From the NCBI GenBank assembly GCA_035654355.1, contig DASRXC010000002.1:40100-104099 (forward strand): DNA of 64,000 nucleotides. The letters run 5' to 3'. The DNA comes from JAFAHD01 sp035654355. GTDB lineage: Bacteria; Vulcanimicrobiota; Vulcanimicrobiia; Eremiobacterales; Eremiobacteraceae. The notes beneath the pieces are model-generated. The model searched no databases and had not been told where the DNA came from. It worked only from the letters and a program-made list of their open reading frames with translations. The position numbers and the translations under genes are program-made. Shown here one piece after another: positions 32,708 to 42,100 of the stretch (its first letter is position 1; each line of letters begins with the position of its first letter).

Positions 32708-33182
32708 AGTTCTCTCGCGCGAGGAGCTCGCACGCCGCGTGCCTGAGCTGCGCTCGGCGCGCGGGAAGATCGTCTTCACTAACGGCGTCTTCGACTTGCT
32801 GCACGTCGGTCACGTAAGATATCTGGAATTCGCTCGCGGCCTTGGTGGCGCGCTGATCGTCGGCGTCAACTCCGATGCGTCTGCGCGTGCGCTCGAGAAA
32901 GCGCCAGATCGCCCGATTGTGCCGGCAGCTGAGCGTGCGGAGATCGTCGCCGCGCTCGGGTGCGTCGATTACGTCTGTATCTTCGACGAACAACGTCCCG
33001 ACGAGACACTGCGCGCGCTGCGGCCGGACATCCACGTCAAGAGCGCTGGTTACACGCTTGCGCAGTTACCGGAGGCCACGACCGTCGCAGAATTGGGTGG
33101 TACGATCGTATTCGCGCCGCATGTCGAGGGCCGCTCGACAAGCGACCTCGTCAAGCGCATTCGCGAAGGCATCGCGGGATGA
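32691..33182 (+). CDS. hldC: Heptose-1-phosphate adenylyltransferase (HldE domain II)
   Basis: Forms ADP-heptose from heptose 1-phosphate and ATP. The 163-residue cytidylyltransferase-fold product shows TNGVFDLLHVGHVRYLEFA (HxGH), the VGVNSD turn and the final GRSTSDLVKRI motif (family STS/TT-xxIIxKI). It completes the four-step ADP-heptose pathway within 2.8 kb. ATG 32691 lies inside the kinase gene end. Confidence 0.94.
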   Translation: MRAADKVLSREELARRVPELRSARGKIVFTNGVFDLLHVGHVRYLEFARGLGGALIVGVNSDASARALEKAPDRPIVPAAERAEIVAALGCVDYVCIFDEQRPDETLRALRPDIHVKSAGYTLAQLPEATTVAELGGTIVFAPHVEGRSTSDLVKRIREGIAG

Positions 33183-34420
33183 CGGCGCGCCTAGTCGTCG
33201 CCGTCAACGGTCCCGGTGAGCTGATGGGCTGGGCGCGGCCGTTCGTCCGCTCGCTGTACGCTCTAGCTCCCGACGCGCGCGTCACGATCGTCTTCGTGCC
33301 CTGCCCGTATGCGACTGGGAGAGAGCCCGCGGCCGCGCAAGCGCTGTTCCCACAGGCGACGGTCGTGCCGCCCAAACAATACGCCCGCTTTCTGATGGGC
33401 CGCCGCGTTGAGGGCATGGAGAGCGGCCCAGGCGCGCTGCAATACATGGGCGGCGACTTGTATCACTCCAAGACGATCGCCAAACGCATCGGCTTGACGC
33501 CGATGACGTACAAATTCACGCGCCGCAATTACGCTCACAGCTTCGTGCGCTTTTTCGCGGTCGATGAAGCGAACGCTCAGGCGATGCGTTCATCCGGTGC
33601 GCCCCCCGACGCAGTTCGCATCGTCGGCAACCTCGTGGCGGACGCCGTGCTTGACAGTCTTAAGACGCCGCAGCATCCGCCGGGCGAAGGCGATTCGATC
33701 TGCGTCTTTCCGGGAAGCAGGCCGCCCGAATTGCGCGCGTTGCTACCATTCTTCCTCGATGCGGCGCTGCAAGCAGCGCGAAAGCGTCCGAATCTTTGCG
33801 TCACGATCTCGATCTCGCCGTTCACGTCCGACGAGCAGATCGCTGAAAGCTTGCGCACCCCCGATCCAGACTTCGGCGGCGTGAGTGGGGAGTTGACCGG
33901 CGACGGGCGCGCCGTCATCGCCGATGGCACGCGGGTTGAGCTCGACCGCTCTGGTACGTACGCTGCGCTCGCTCGCGCGCAACTCGTTATCGCGACGCCA
34001 GGCACGAAGTGCGTCGAGGCCGCAGTGCTCGGCCGGCCGATGCTGATCGTCGTGCCATTCAATCGCCTGGACGAGGCGGTTCTCCCAGGTCCCGGCGGCT
34101 ATCTCCACCGGGTGCCGCTGATCGGCAAGCCGCTCAAGCGATGGCTCGCGCATTCCTTCGAGCGCCGCTTCAAGTATATGGCGCAGCCGAACATCGACGC
34201 CGGTAAAGCGCTCGTTCCCGAACAGCGCGGGTACCTCACACCGCGCGATGTGGCCGACCGAGCGGGTACGGTGCTGGACGACGTTGCCGGCTTGCGTTCA
34301 ACAGGTGAAGAGCTCGCGCGACTGTACGCGGGTGACTCCGGCGCGTCGCACCGCATGGCGCGCGAGGCGCTTGCCGTGGCGTCTGAGGCCGCGGCGTCAG
34401 CGTCGGGAGCGGCCTCATAA
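33179..34420 (+). CDS. LpxB-like glycosyltransferase (GT-B)
   Basis: 413-residue protein related to lipid-A-disaccharide synthase. It starts ARLVVAVNGPGELMGWARPF (glycine-rich first Rossmann strand), and the C-terminal half has VFPGSRPPELRALLPFFLDAA and VIATPGTKCVEAAVLGRPMLIVVP, the nucleotide-sugar binding region. It is closer to the LpxB-like branch seen in cyanobacteria and relatives than to E. coli LpxB, so the acceptor may not be a standard lipid A precursor. ATGA overlap with hldC. The C-terminus is alanine-rich. Confidence 0.75.
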   Translation: MTARLVVAVNGPGELMGWARPFVRSLYALAPDARVTIVFVPCPYATGREPAAAQALFPQATVVPPKQYARFLMGRRVEGMESGPGALQYMGGDLYHSKTIAKRIGLTPMTYKFTRRNYAHSFVRFFAVDEANAQAMRSSGAPPDAVRIVGNLVADAVLDSLKTPQHPPGEGDSICVFPGSRPPELRALLPFFLDAALQAARKRPNLCVTISISPFTSDEQIAESLRTPDPDFGGVSGELTGDGRAVIADGTRVELDRSGTYAALARAQLVIATPGTKCVEAAVLGRPMLIVVPFNRLDEAVLPGPGGYLHRVPLIGKPLKRWLAHSFERRFKYMAQPNIDAGKALVPEQRGYLTPRDVADRAGTVLDDVAGLRSTGEELARLYAGDSGASHRMAREALAVASEAAASASGAAS

Positions 34421-34425
34421 GCGCT

Positions 34426-35301
34426 GTGCGCGCATCGGTGATCGTCGCGACTCGCGACCGCGCACCTTTCCTGCGCGATTGCCTGAACAGCCTGCGCGCG
34501 CAGAGCGCTGCCGGCAAGTTTGACGTGATCGTCGTCGACAACGGGTCGCGCGATGAGACGCCCGCGGTCATCGAGCAAGCCGCGCCGCTCGCGCGCCGCG
34601 TCTACGTTGAGGATCCCAATCGCGGGAAGGCGCGCAACGCCGGCATCGCGGTTGCGCAGGCACCGATCGCCATCTTCTGCGATGATGATACCGTTGCACC
34701 GCGCGAGTTCGTCGCCGCACATCTCGCAGCGCACGGCGATGCGCTCGATCGCGTCGTGACCGGTCCAATCATCAACGTATCTGATGCTTCGCACCTGGCG
34801 CCGGTGACCGCCGCACACTACTCGCGGGCGTATTTCTGCACGTGTAACGCGAGCGCGCCGCGCACCGCGCTGCAAGCGGTCAACGGCTTTGACGAGGCGT
34901 TCGATCTGTACGGCTGGGAAGACACCGATCTCGGCGTGCGCCTGCGCGCCGCCGGCCTGCGCCATGTCTTCGCGTGGGATGCGTACATCTATCACATAAA
35001 GCCCCCTGCGGTCATGACGCTCTCGCGGCGGCTTGCGCTCGCGCGAGAAAAGGGCGAGATGGCCGCGCGCTTCGTGCGCAAGTCGCCGACGTGGCCGGTG
35101 AAACTCGCCACGGGAGCGTACGCCGCGAATTTCGCGCGCGCCGCCATCGCGAACGCGCCTCCGCTGCGCCGAGCATACGAGCGTATCGCCGGGCCGGACG
35201 ACGGCGAACGACACGGCATGCGCGCATTTGCCGCGGATGCGCTCGTCGACGCGGCCTACATCGACGCCTTGCGCACGGCGCTGCGGTCAACGCGTGGCTG
35301 A
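34426..35301 (+). CDS. GT2 family glycosyltransferase A
   Basis: 291-residue family 2 glycosyltransferase. N-terminal SVIVATRDRAPFLRDCLNSL, DNGSRDETP, the metal-binding FCDDDT (DxD) and the late GFDEAFDLYGWEDTDLGVRLR (ED base). It has no membrane segment, so it acts at the cytoplasmic face on LPS core or polysaccharide acceptors. GTG start 5 nt after the LpxB-like stop. It shares the YGWEDTD/YGWEDLD and YHxKP motifs with the GT2 gene at 37389, suggesting duplication. Confidence 0.88.
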   Translation: MRASVIVATRDRAPFLRDCLNSLRAQSAAGKFDVIVVDNGSRDETPAVIEQAAPLARRVYVEDPNRGKARNAGIAVAQAPIAIFCDDDTVAPREFVAAHLAAHGDALDRVVTGPIINVSDASHLAPVTAAHYSRAYFCTCNASAPRTALQAVNGFDEAFDLYGWEDTDLGVRLRAAGLRHVFAWDAYIYHIKPPAVMTLSRRLALAREKGEMAARFVRKSPTWPVKLATGAYAANFARAAIANAPPLRRAYERIAGPDDGERHGMRAFAADALVDAAYIDALRTALRSTRG

Positions 35302-36355
35302 GGATCGCGGCGCCGCGAACGGGTCAGGTACCGGCAAATCCGCTCGCATCCTGCTCGTGCGTCTGGACGGATTGGGCGACACGCTGGCGTGCATCCCGGC
35401 GCTCGAGGGACTACGTCGCGCATACCCTGACGCGACGTTCGACGCCGTGCTTTCGCCCGCGAACGCCAGCGTGTTCTCGGATCGCATCCGGTGCGTGTAC
35501 GAATACGATCTCGATCGCGTGGGCGACGACGGAACCGGCGACATCGAGGCGCGCTTACGAGATGCGAACTATACGCATGCGATCGTCGCAACTGAAGAAC
35601 CGGTCGGCTACCGGCTTGCGCGAGGGTCAGGCGCGCCGCGGCGTGCCGGCTTCTGGCATCGCCTCGAGAAGCCGCTGAAATCGATATGGCAATACGCGCA
35701 ATTGACAGACCGCGTCTATCGTCCGGCCGCGTGGATCGCTCGCCCAGAACACGAGGCCCAGACCTTGTATCGCCTTGCGACGGCCTTCGGCGCACCGTCG
35801 CCGCCACCCGACGACACGGGCGCGATGCGCGCCTGGCTTGCCGTAGGCGCGATGCCTGACGGACGGTCGCGCAGTCAAAACCTCGGCGTACAGATCGGCG
35901 CCAAATTCTCGACAGACGGGTGGGGGCCGGCCGTCATCGCCGCCTTTTGCGCAGCGGCGTTGCGCGCGTCCGGATTGCGGGCTTTGACGCTGCTGGCAGC
36001 ACCATCCGACCAGGGCCTCGCACACGCTGTGATGGAACATCTCGATAGCGACGTGCGCGAACACACGAGTTGCGCTCCACCGGCCGGACTGCCGCCTTGG
36101 CTCCGGAATCTTGATTCGCTCGCCGCACTCATCGCGCCGGATAGCGGCGCCGCCCACGCCGCAGGTATGCTCGGAGTTCCAGTGATCGATCTGTTCGGTA
36201 TGACGCGCTTCGATCAGCTCTCGCGCCAGTGGCGGCCATGGGCTGCCCCCTCAGTGTGCCTTGTGAAGCCCCCCGCCGCAGCGGGCGTGCCTGAACGTTT
36301 TGGCGAGCATGTTGGCGCCGAGATCGGACGCCTGCGCGCGCTCGACCGCCGGTGA
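35294..36355 (+). CDS. GT9 heptosyltransferase-family protein A
   Basis: 353-residue ADP-heptose:LPS heptosyltransferase-like protein. ARILLVRLDGLGDTLACIPAL is the GT9 N-terminal motif, and the donor site is APDSGAAHAAGMLGVPVIDLFG. GTG 35294 overlaps the preceding GT2 stop by 8 nt. With the ADP-heptose genes immediately upstream, a heptose transfer to the LPS inner core is the likely role. The C-terminal half is cysteine-containing but has no extra domain. Confidence 0.88.
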   Translation: MAEDRGAANGSGTGKSARILLVRLDGLGDTLACIPALEGLRRAYPDATFDAVLSPANASVFSDRIRCVYEYDLDRVGDDGTGDIEARLRDANYTHAIVATEEPVGYRLARGSGAPRRAGFWHRLEKPLKSIWQYAQLTDRVYRPAAWIARPEHEAQTLYRLATAFGAPSPPPDDTGAMRAWLAVGAMPDGRSRSQNLGVQIGAKFSTDGWGPAVIAAFCAAALRASGLRALTLLAAPSDQGLAHAVMEHLDSDVREHTSCAPPAGLPPWLRNLDSLAALIAPDSGAAHAAGMLGVPVIDLFGMTRFDQLSRQWRPWAAPSVCLVKPPAAAGVPERFGEHVGAEIGRLRALDRR

Positions 36356-37392
36356 CTTCCACGCCCGCACGCATCCTGGCCGTGTGCACCGGCGGCGGCA
36401 GCGGCGATCTGCTGGTTGCGACGCCTGCGATGCGTGCGCTAGCGCGCCGCTTTGAGACGAACGTCGACGTGCTAGCATCAGCAGCATCGGCTCCGCTGTT
36501 GGAAGGGCACCCTGCGGTTGGAACGATGCTCGTCGATGACGGTGCGCCGCTCGATCAGGTCGTCGCGCGCATCAAAGCACGAGGATATACGCACGCGGTC
36601 GTGTTCTGGTCAACGGCGCGCGTGGCGGCGATCGTACAACGCGCCGGCATTCCGGTGCGCGTCGGCCAGTCGCGCCGGTTGTACTCATGGCGATATACGA
36701 TCCGCGTACCCGTACGAACCGAGCGCGGTGACGACACGAGCGCGTGGAGCGATGTCCAGATGGATTATGCGCGTGCGCTCGGCGCGACGCCGCAACCTGA
36801 CGATTACCGCATCGTGATCGCGCTGAACGAGCGCGACCGGGCGGAGGCTGACGCGCTGCTCGCTTCGGTCGCCCCGCTCGGCAGATTCGTCGTCTTGCAC
36901 GCTGCACGCGGACTGCCGATCGACGCGGCGCGCTGGCCAGTTCGCCAATTCGCGGCGATCGGCGATGAGCTCGCCGACGCGTTCGGCGTGCCGGTGCTGC
37001 TGACCGGAAGCGAAGCCGAGAAGCCGGTCATCGACCTCATCGGAGACGCGAGGCGCAAGCCCAATGCGGTCATCGCTGGGCGGACAAGCTTGCGCTCGCT
37101 CGCGGCGTTGCTCGCGCGCGCCGAGGCCGTGGCTGCGCTAGATTCGGGTCCGATGCACATCGCCGCCGCGGTCGGTGCGCCCACGGTGGGCATCTTTGCG
37201 CTGCGCACCGATCTGCCGATGCGCTGGCGTCCGCTCGGCGAACGAGTCGTCGTGCTCGGGAACACGTACCCGTGCCCGCTTTGGTGCCGCAAAGAGACGT
37301 GCAAAACATTCGACTGCTATCGAGCGCTCGACCCGGCAGCCGTCGTCGACGCCGCACGCGCGGCAACACGCATGACGACGAGCGTCGCATGA
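36352..37392 (+). CDS. GT9 heptosyltransferase-family protein B
   Basis: 346-residue GT9 protein. Its N-terminal motif is diverged (ILAVCTGGGSGDLLVATPAM in place of RxDxxGD), while the C-terminal donor-binding site is intact: ALDSGPMHIAAAVGAPTVGIFALR. It ends in a cysteine-rich stretch (CPLWCRKETCKTFDC), unusual for the family and a possible metal or disulfide element. GTG start overlapping the previous stop by 4 nt. Confidence 0.87.
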   Translation: MTSTPARILAVCTGGGSGDLLVATPAMRALARRFETNVDVLASAASAPLLEGHPAVGTMLVDDGAPLDQVVARIKARGYTHAVVFWSTARVAAIVQRAGIPVRVGQSRRLYSWRYTIRVPVRTERGDDTSAWSDVQMDYARALGATPQPDDYRIVIALNERDRAEADALLASVAPLGRFVVLHAARGLPIDAARWPVRQFAAIGDELADAFGVPVLLTGSEAEKPVIDLIGDARRKPNAVIAGRTSLRSLAALLARAEAVAALDSGPMHIAAAVGAPTVGIFALRTDLPMRWRPLGERVVVLGNTYPCPLWCRKETCKTFDCYRALDPAAVVDAARAATRMTTSVA

Positions 37393-38309
37393 AGCAACCT
37401 GTGATCACCGTGCAGCTGTGCACGTACAACCGGCGCGCGCTGCTCGGGCAAGTGATGTCGGCGCTCTTCGCGCAACAGCTCGACCCGCAAGACTACGAGA
37501 TCGTCCTCGTCGACGATGGTTCGACCGACGGCACGTACGAAGATGTCATCGCGAAGCTACACCCCACGTGCGCACTGACCGTCGTGCGCCAATCGAACGC
37601 CGGGCTTGCCGCCGGCCGCAATGCGGGGATCGCCCGCGCTCGCGGCGAGCTCATCATGTTCATGGATGACGACGTGCTCGCGACGCCCGGTTTGCTCGCC
37701 GCGCACATCAGCTGTCACCGCGCGCATCCGCGCACGATCTGTCGCGGCGGGGTCATCAACGTGGCGTCGTTCGACGACCTGCCGCCGGCGCAGTACGGTT
37801 GGCGCAACTATTCAGGCGCCTATTTCTGGACGACGAACGTGTCAGTGCCGCTCGCGTTGCTCAAAGAAGCGGGCGCGTTCGACGAGCGCTTCCGTGAATA
37901 CGGCTGGGAGGATCTCGACGTCGGCCTGCGGCTGCGGCACATGGGCGTGCCATCGATCCTCGCCAAAGAAGCGCTTGTCTACCATTATAAGCCCGCGCCA
38001 CAGCCGTCCGTGTTTGCCGCCATGGCGCGCCAGGCGCGCGCGCAAGCGCGTACGGCCGTCCAGTTCATCGACAAGCATCCGCACTGGCGGGTCGCCCTCG
38101 CAACGGGCCAGGTCGCGCCCGCGCTGTTCTGGAGCGGCGTGACGAGCGCGCTCGGCTGGCCGCGCGTTCTCCGGCACATCGCAGCGCCCGGCGCTCCTGA
38201 TGCCAGCGTACCGATCGGCGTGCGCCGCTGGGCGGCGTCGCGTCTGGCGCGCGCCGAGTATTACGACGAGCTGCGCCGCGCCCGCGCCGCACGAGCGCAG
38301 CGATCGTGA
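37389..38309 (+). CDS. GT2 family glycosyltransferase B
   Basis: 306-residue GT2 enzyme: VITVQLCTYNRRALLGQVM, VDDGSTDGT, FMDDDVLATPG (DxD) and FREYGWEDLDVGLRLRHMG, followed by YHYKPAPQP. Closely related to the GT2 gene at 34426, so the two likely act in sequence on similar acceptors. ATGA overlap with the upstream GT9 gene. The C-terminus is basic and may be membrane-peripheral. Confidence 0.88.
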   Translation: MKQPVITVQLCTYNRRALLGQVMSALFAQQLDPQDYEIVLVDDGSTDGTYEDVIAKLHPTCALTVVRQSNAGLAAGRNAGIARARGELIMFMDDDVLATPGLLAAHISCHRAHPRTICRGGVINVASFDDLPPAQYGWRNYSGAYFWTTNVSVPLALLKEAGAFDERFREYGWEDLDVGLRLRHMGVPSILAKEALVYHYKPAPQPSVFAAMARQARAQARTAVQFIDKHPHWRVALATGQVAPALFWSGVTSALGWPRVLRHIAAPGAPDASVPIGVRRWAASRLARAEYYDELRRARAARAQRS

Positions 38310-39340
38310 ACGCCCCAAAGCCGTCCTTCGATCGAATCCTTCTGATCCGCACCGACCGCCTCGGCGATCTGGTGTTGTCGACGCCGGCGATTGCTTCGAT
38401 CCGGCGCTCGTGGCCGCACGCGCGCATCGATATCATCGTCTCAGATTACAACGAACCCGTCTTGCGATACAATCGCGACATCGACGGGCTGCACGTCTTG
38501 CCGCGATCCGCGCCCGCGAAGGAAGGCCGCGAACTCGCACGCCGTTTGGGCCAGAACGTCGACGTTGCCATCGCGCTTGCGCCGCGCACGGCGGATTACC
38601 GCCTGGCTTTGTGGTCGCGTGCACCAATTCGCCTCGGATACGTGTACCGCCGGCGCTATCTCTCGCGCTTGGCAGCGCGCGTGATGCTCACGCAGCACGC
38701 GATATCAGAAGCGGATCCCGACCTCGCCGATCGGTTTCCGGATAGGCCGATCGCACACGAGGTGCATCAGGTGCTGTCGCTTGCTCGACTGGCGGGCGCC
38801 GATGTCATGACGGATTCGCTCGTGTTCGACGTCGGAGACGACGCGCGTGCGTTTGCCACGCAGTTTCCACTGGGGTCGGTCGGGCTCAACCTCGCACCGC
38901 GCTGGTTCGAACGCGATTTCGGCAGCGCGGCGGTCGGCGAACTCATCAGCAGGCTTGCGCAGGATCATCCAGATGTCTTGGTCACCTACGGCAGCGACGT
39001 CGTCGCCGACGCGGCGCGAGTGCGGGCGTCGATCGATGCTCCGCGCGTGCACTGGCTCGGACAAGCGGACGCGCTGAACTGGGCGGCGGCCATCGGCAGA
39101 TGCGCCGCGCTGGTGACGGTCGACTGCGGCGCGGTGCACGTCGCCGCCGCGCAAGGCGTGCCGGTGGTCGGCGTGTACGAACGCCGCTATTATCGTCTGA
39201 GCTCGCAGGAGTGGAGCCCGTGGCACGTTCCGGCAGTGGTGCTCTGCAAACCGCCGCTGTCTGCGAGTCCGCAGCCACTTATCGACGACATCCTCGCCGG
39301 CACACGGGCATTGCTCAGCCAGCCCGCGCCGGCTGTGTGA
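38306..39340 (+). CDS. GT9 heptosyltransferase-family protein C
   Basis: 344-residue GT9 protein with the full N-terminal signature RILLIRTDRLGDLVLSTPAI and the donor site VTVDCGAVHVAAAQGVPVVGVY. The catalytic-region pattern is closest to the WaaF/WaaC style among the three GT9 genes here. GTG start overlapping the GT2 stop by 4 nt. Confidence 0.89.
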   Translation: MNAPKPSFDRILLIRTDRLGDLVLSTPAIASIRRSWPHARIDIIVSDYNEPVLRYNRDIDGLHVLPRSAPAKEGRELARRLGQNVDVAIALAPRTADYRLALWSRAPIRLGYVYRRRYLSRLAARVMLTQHAISEADPDLADRFPDRPIAHEVHQVLSLARLAGADVMTDSLVFDVGDDARAFATQFPLGSVGLNLAPRWFERDFGSAAVGELISRLAQDHPDVLVTYGSDVVADAARVRASIDAPRVHWLGQADALNWAAAIGRCAALVTVDCGAVHVAAAQGVPVVGVYERRYYRLSSQEWSPWHVPAVVLCKPPLSASPQPLIDDILAGTRALLSQPAPAV

Positions 39341-39350
39341 AACGGACCAC

Positions 39351-40292
39351 ATGAAGATCTCGGTCGTGATGCCGACCTACAACCGGCTGACCACGCTGCG
39401 CGAAGTGCTGCCGTCGCTGCGCGCGCAGACGCTGGACGCCGGAGAGTACGAGATCGTCGTCGCCGATTCGAACAGCAGCGACGGCACCGCGGAGTATCTC
39501 GCGCAATTCGGCGGCGAGCAGCACCCGCGCGTGCGCCACGTGCCCGGTGGCTACAGTGGCCGGGCCGCCGCACGCAACGCCGGCATCGCCGCGGCACAAG
39601 CACCGGTCGTGCTGTTTACGGATGCCGACATCATCGCATCGCCCGATCTGCTCGAGCGCCACGCCGCCGGCCACGCCGAGACGACCGCGCGCGTCGCGAT
39701 CGTCGGCTGCGAGCTGCAGGTCGGCACGCTCGACGAGTACCGCGCGCAGCGCGACGATCCAAGCCTGCGCAAGCCGTTGCATCCTTCGACCAGACGCCGG
39801 CTATCGTGGCTATATTTTTTGACCGGCAACGCGTCCGTACGCCGCGAAGATCTGCTCGCGGTCGGCGGATTCGATGAGGATTTCACAGGCTACGGTCACG
39901 AAGACCTCGAGCTCGGGTACCGGCTGCAAAAGGCGGGCGTCGAATTGCGTTACGATCCGCTCGCCATCAACTATCATTGGCATCCGGTCGGTTACGAGGA
40001 GCAGAAGAGCAAAATGGAACTGGCCGGCGTGTCGACCGTTCGCTTTTACCGCAAACACCGAGATATCGCGGTGATGGCCAATCTTGGCATGACGCCTGTG
40101 TCGCTTGCACTGCATTCACTGCTCGCGGCGGCCGGCCCGATGCGGCGCGCGATCGAGCGTGCGGGCGCAGGCGAGCGCTCGCCGCGCAAGAACACTTGGC
40201 CGTTCATCGCGCGTCAGATCGCGTACCAGTATTACTATCTCAACGGGGTGAAGCGCGCGCTGCGCGAGCCCGACGGAGCGACATCGCATTGA
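39351..40292 (+). CDS. GT2 family glycosyltransferase C
   Basis: 313-residue GT2 enzyme: KISVVMPTYNRLTTLREVLP, ADSNSSDGT, FTDADIIASPDL (DxD) and GFDEDFTGYGHEDLELGYRLQ. The ED motif sits in YGHED rather than YGWED, so this one is more distant from the other two GT2 genes. ATG lies 10 nt after the GT9 stop. The stop is overlapped by the TTG start of aspS. Confidence 0.88.
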   Translation: MKISVVMPTYNRLTTLREVLPSLRAQTLDAGEYEIVVADSNSSDGTAEYLAQFGGEQHPRVRHVPGGYSGRAAARNAGIAAAQAPVVLFTDADIIASPDLLERHAAGHAETTARVAIVGCELQVGTLDEYRAQRDDPSLRKPLHPSTRRRLSWLYFLTGNASVRREDLLAVGGFDEDFTGYGHEDLELGYRLQKAGVELRYDPLAINYHWHPVGYEEQKSKMELAGVSTVRFYRKHRDIAVMANLGMTPVSLALHSLLAAAGPMRRAIERAGAGERSPRKNTWPFIARQIAYQYYYLNGVKRALREPDGATSH

Positions 40293-42100
40293 CTTCGGTC
40301 GACAGCACTAGCACGCACAGGTTCGTGACGTGCGGCGAATTACGTGCCGGCGACGCCGGCCAACTCGTCGCCGTACGCGGCTGGGTCAACACGACCCGCG
40401 ATCACGGCGGCTTGATCTTCGTAGATGTGCGCGACCGCTACGGCGTCACGCAAGTCGTCTTCGACCCCCGCACAACAGCGCGCGAATCCTACGAGACCGC
40501 GGGTCACTTGCGCTCCGAAGACGTCATCATGGCAGTTGGCACGGTGCGGCCGCGGCCCGCCGGTACTGAGAACGCGAGCTTAGCGACGGGCGCGATCGAG
40601 GTCGCGGCCGACGCGTTGACAGTGCTGAACAAATCCAAGACGCCGCCGTTCCCATTGCACTCGGACGCCGACGTGGATGAAGCCTTGCGCATGAAGTACC
40701 GCTACATCGACCTGCGCCGCGCGCCGATGCAGCGCAATATCGAGCTGCGCCATCGCGCCATCAAGGCCGCGCGCGACTACCTCGACGCGCAAGGGTTCCT
40801 TGAGATCGAGACGCCGATGCTCATCAAGAGCACGCCGGAAGGCGCGCGCGATTTCTTGGTGCCGAGCCGCCTGCACGCCGGCGAATTCTACGCGCTGCCG
40901 CAATCGCCGCAGCTCTTCAAGCAGCTGCTCATGGTCGGCGGCTTTCATCGCTATTTCCAGATGGCGCGCTGCTTCCGCGACGAAGATTCGCGCGCGGATC
41001 GCCAGCCGGAGTTCTCGCAGATCGACATCGAGATGACGTTCCCGTCGCAAGACGACGTCATCGCGGTGATTGAGGGCACGCTTGCGCACATGTTCGAGCG
41101 TGCGCTCGGCGTGCGCGTGAAGACCCCGTTCCCGCGCCTGGGCTACGAGCAAGCGCTCGCCGACTACGGCTCGGACAAACCCGATTTGCGCTTCGCGATG
41201 AAGCTGGCGGACTATTCCCGGGCCTTCGCGGGCACCGAGTTCAAGATCTTCGCGAACGCGCTCGCTAAAGGTGATGCGATCATCGGCCTCGTCGATGCGA
41301 CTGGCGCAAGCCGCTCGCGTCGTGAGTTCGATGCACTGGTTCAGACCGCGGCGTCGGAATGGGGCGCGAAGGGATTGGCGTGGATCGCCTTTGCACCGGA
41401 CGGCGTCAAGAGCTCGCTGCCCAAAGCAGCGCTCACCGACGCAACGCTCGCGGCTGTGCGCGACATCGGCGGCGCAGCACAAGGCGACGCGGTGTTTTTC
41501 GCGGCGGACGAGCGCGCGATTGCACACGCGATCGTGGGCAAGCTGCGCTTGCATCTCGGCACCGAGCGCGGGCTGCGCGATCCGTCGCGCTTCGAATTCT
41601 GCTGGGTGCTCGACTTTCCGCTCTTCGAGCGCGATCCACAAACGGGCGCGCTCGGCCCAATGCACCATCCGTTCACCGCTCCAGCACCCGGTGAAGATCT
41701 GATCGCCGCCGACCCGGCCTCGTTGCGCGCGCAGCATTACGACGTCGTGCTCAACGGTTCCGAACTTGGCAGCGGCTCGATCCGCATTCACGATCCGCAG
41801 CTGCAGCGCAAGGTGTTCGAGCTGCTCGGATACAGCGAGGAGCAGGTGCAGCACCGTTTCGGTTTCTTGCTCGAGGCGTTCTCGTACGGCGCTCCGCCAC
41901 ACGGCGGCATGGCGCTCGGCATCGATCGCATCATCGCGATCATGGTCGGCGCGGAGTCGATCCGCGAGGTCATCGCGTTCCCCAAGAACCAGAAATTCCA
42001 GGACCTCATGATCGAAGCGCCGGCGGCAGTCGACCCGCCGTCGCTGCGCGAGCTGCACGTGCGAGTCGAACAACCGAACCCGCCGAGGAATCAGTCGTGA
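40289..42100 (+). CDS. aspS: Aspartyl-tRNA synthetase
   Basis: Bacterial-type AspRS, 603 residues. It has an N-terminal OB anticodon domain (VRGWVNTTRDHGGLIFVDVRD), the bacterial GAD insertion (about 290-410), motif 2 FRDEDSRADRQPEFSQID, and C-terminal motif 3 GGMALGIDRIIAIMVG. TTG 40289 overlaps the GT2 stop, with GGAG 10 nt upstream. Whether it also charges tRNA-Asn cannot be told here. It follows the polysaccharide cluster in the same transcription unit. Confidence 0.94.
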   Translation: MTSVDSTSTHRFVTCGELRAGDAGQLVAVRGWVNTTRDHGGLIFVDVRDRYGVTQVVFDPRTTARESYETAGHLRSEDVIMAVGTVRPRPAGTENASLATGAIEVAADALTVLNKSKTPPFPLHSDADVDEALRMKYRYIDLRRAPMQRNIELRHRAIKAARDYLDAQGFLEIETPMLIKSTPEGARDFLVPSRLHAGEFYALPQSPQLFKQLLMVGGFHRYFQMARCFRDEDSRADRQPEFSQIDIEMTFPSQDDVIAVIEGTLAHMFERALGVRVKTPFPRLGYEQALADYGSDKPDLRFAMKLADYSRAFAGTEFKIFANALAKGDAIIGLVDATGASRSRREFDALVQTAASEWGAKGLAWIAFAPDGVKSSLPKAALTDATLAAVRDIGGAAQGDAVFFAADERAIAHAIVGKLRLHLGTERGLRDPSRFEFCWVLDFPLFERDPQTGALGPMHHPFTAPAPGEDLIAADPASLRAQHYDVVLNGSELGSGSIRIHDPQLQRKVFELLGYSEEQVQHRFGFLLEAFSYGAPPHGGMALGIDRIIAIMVGAESIREVIAFPKNQKFQDLMIEAPAAVDPPSLRELHVRVEQPNPPRNQS

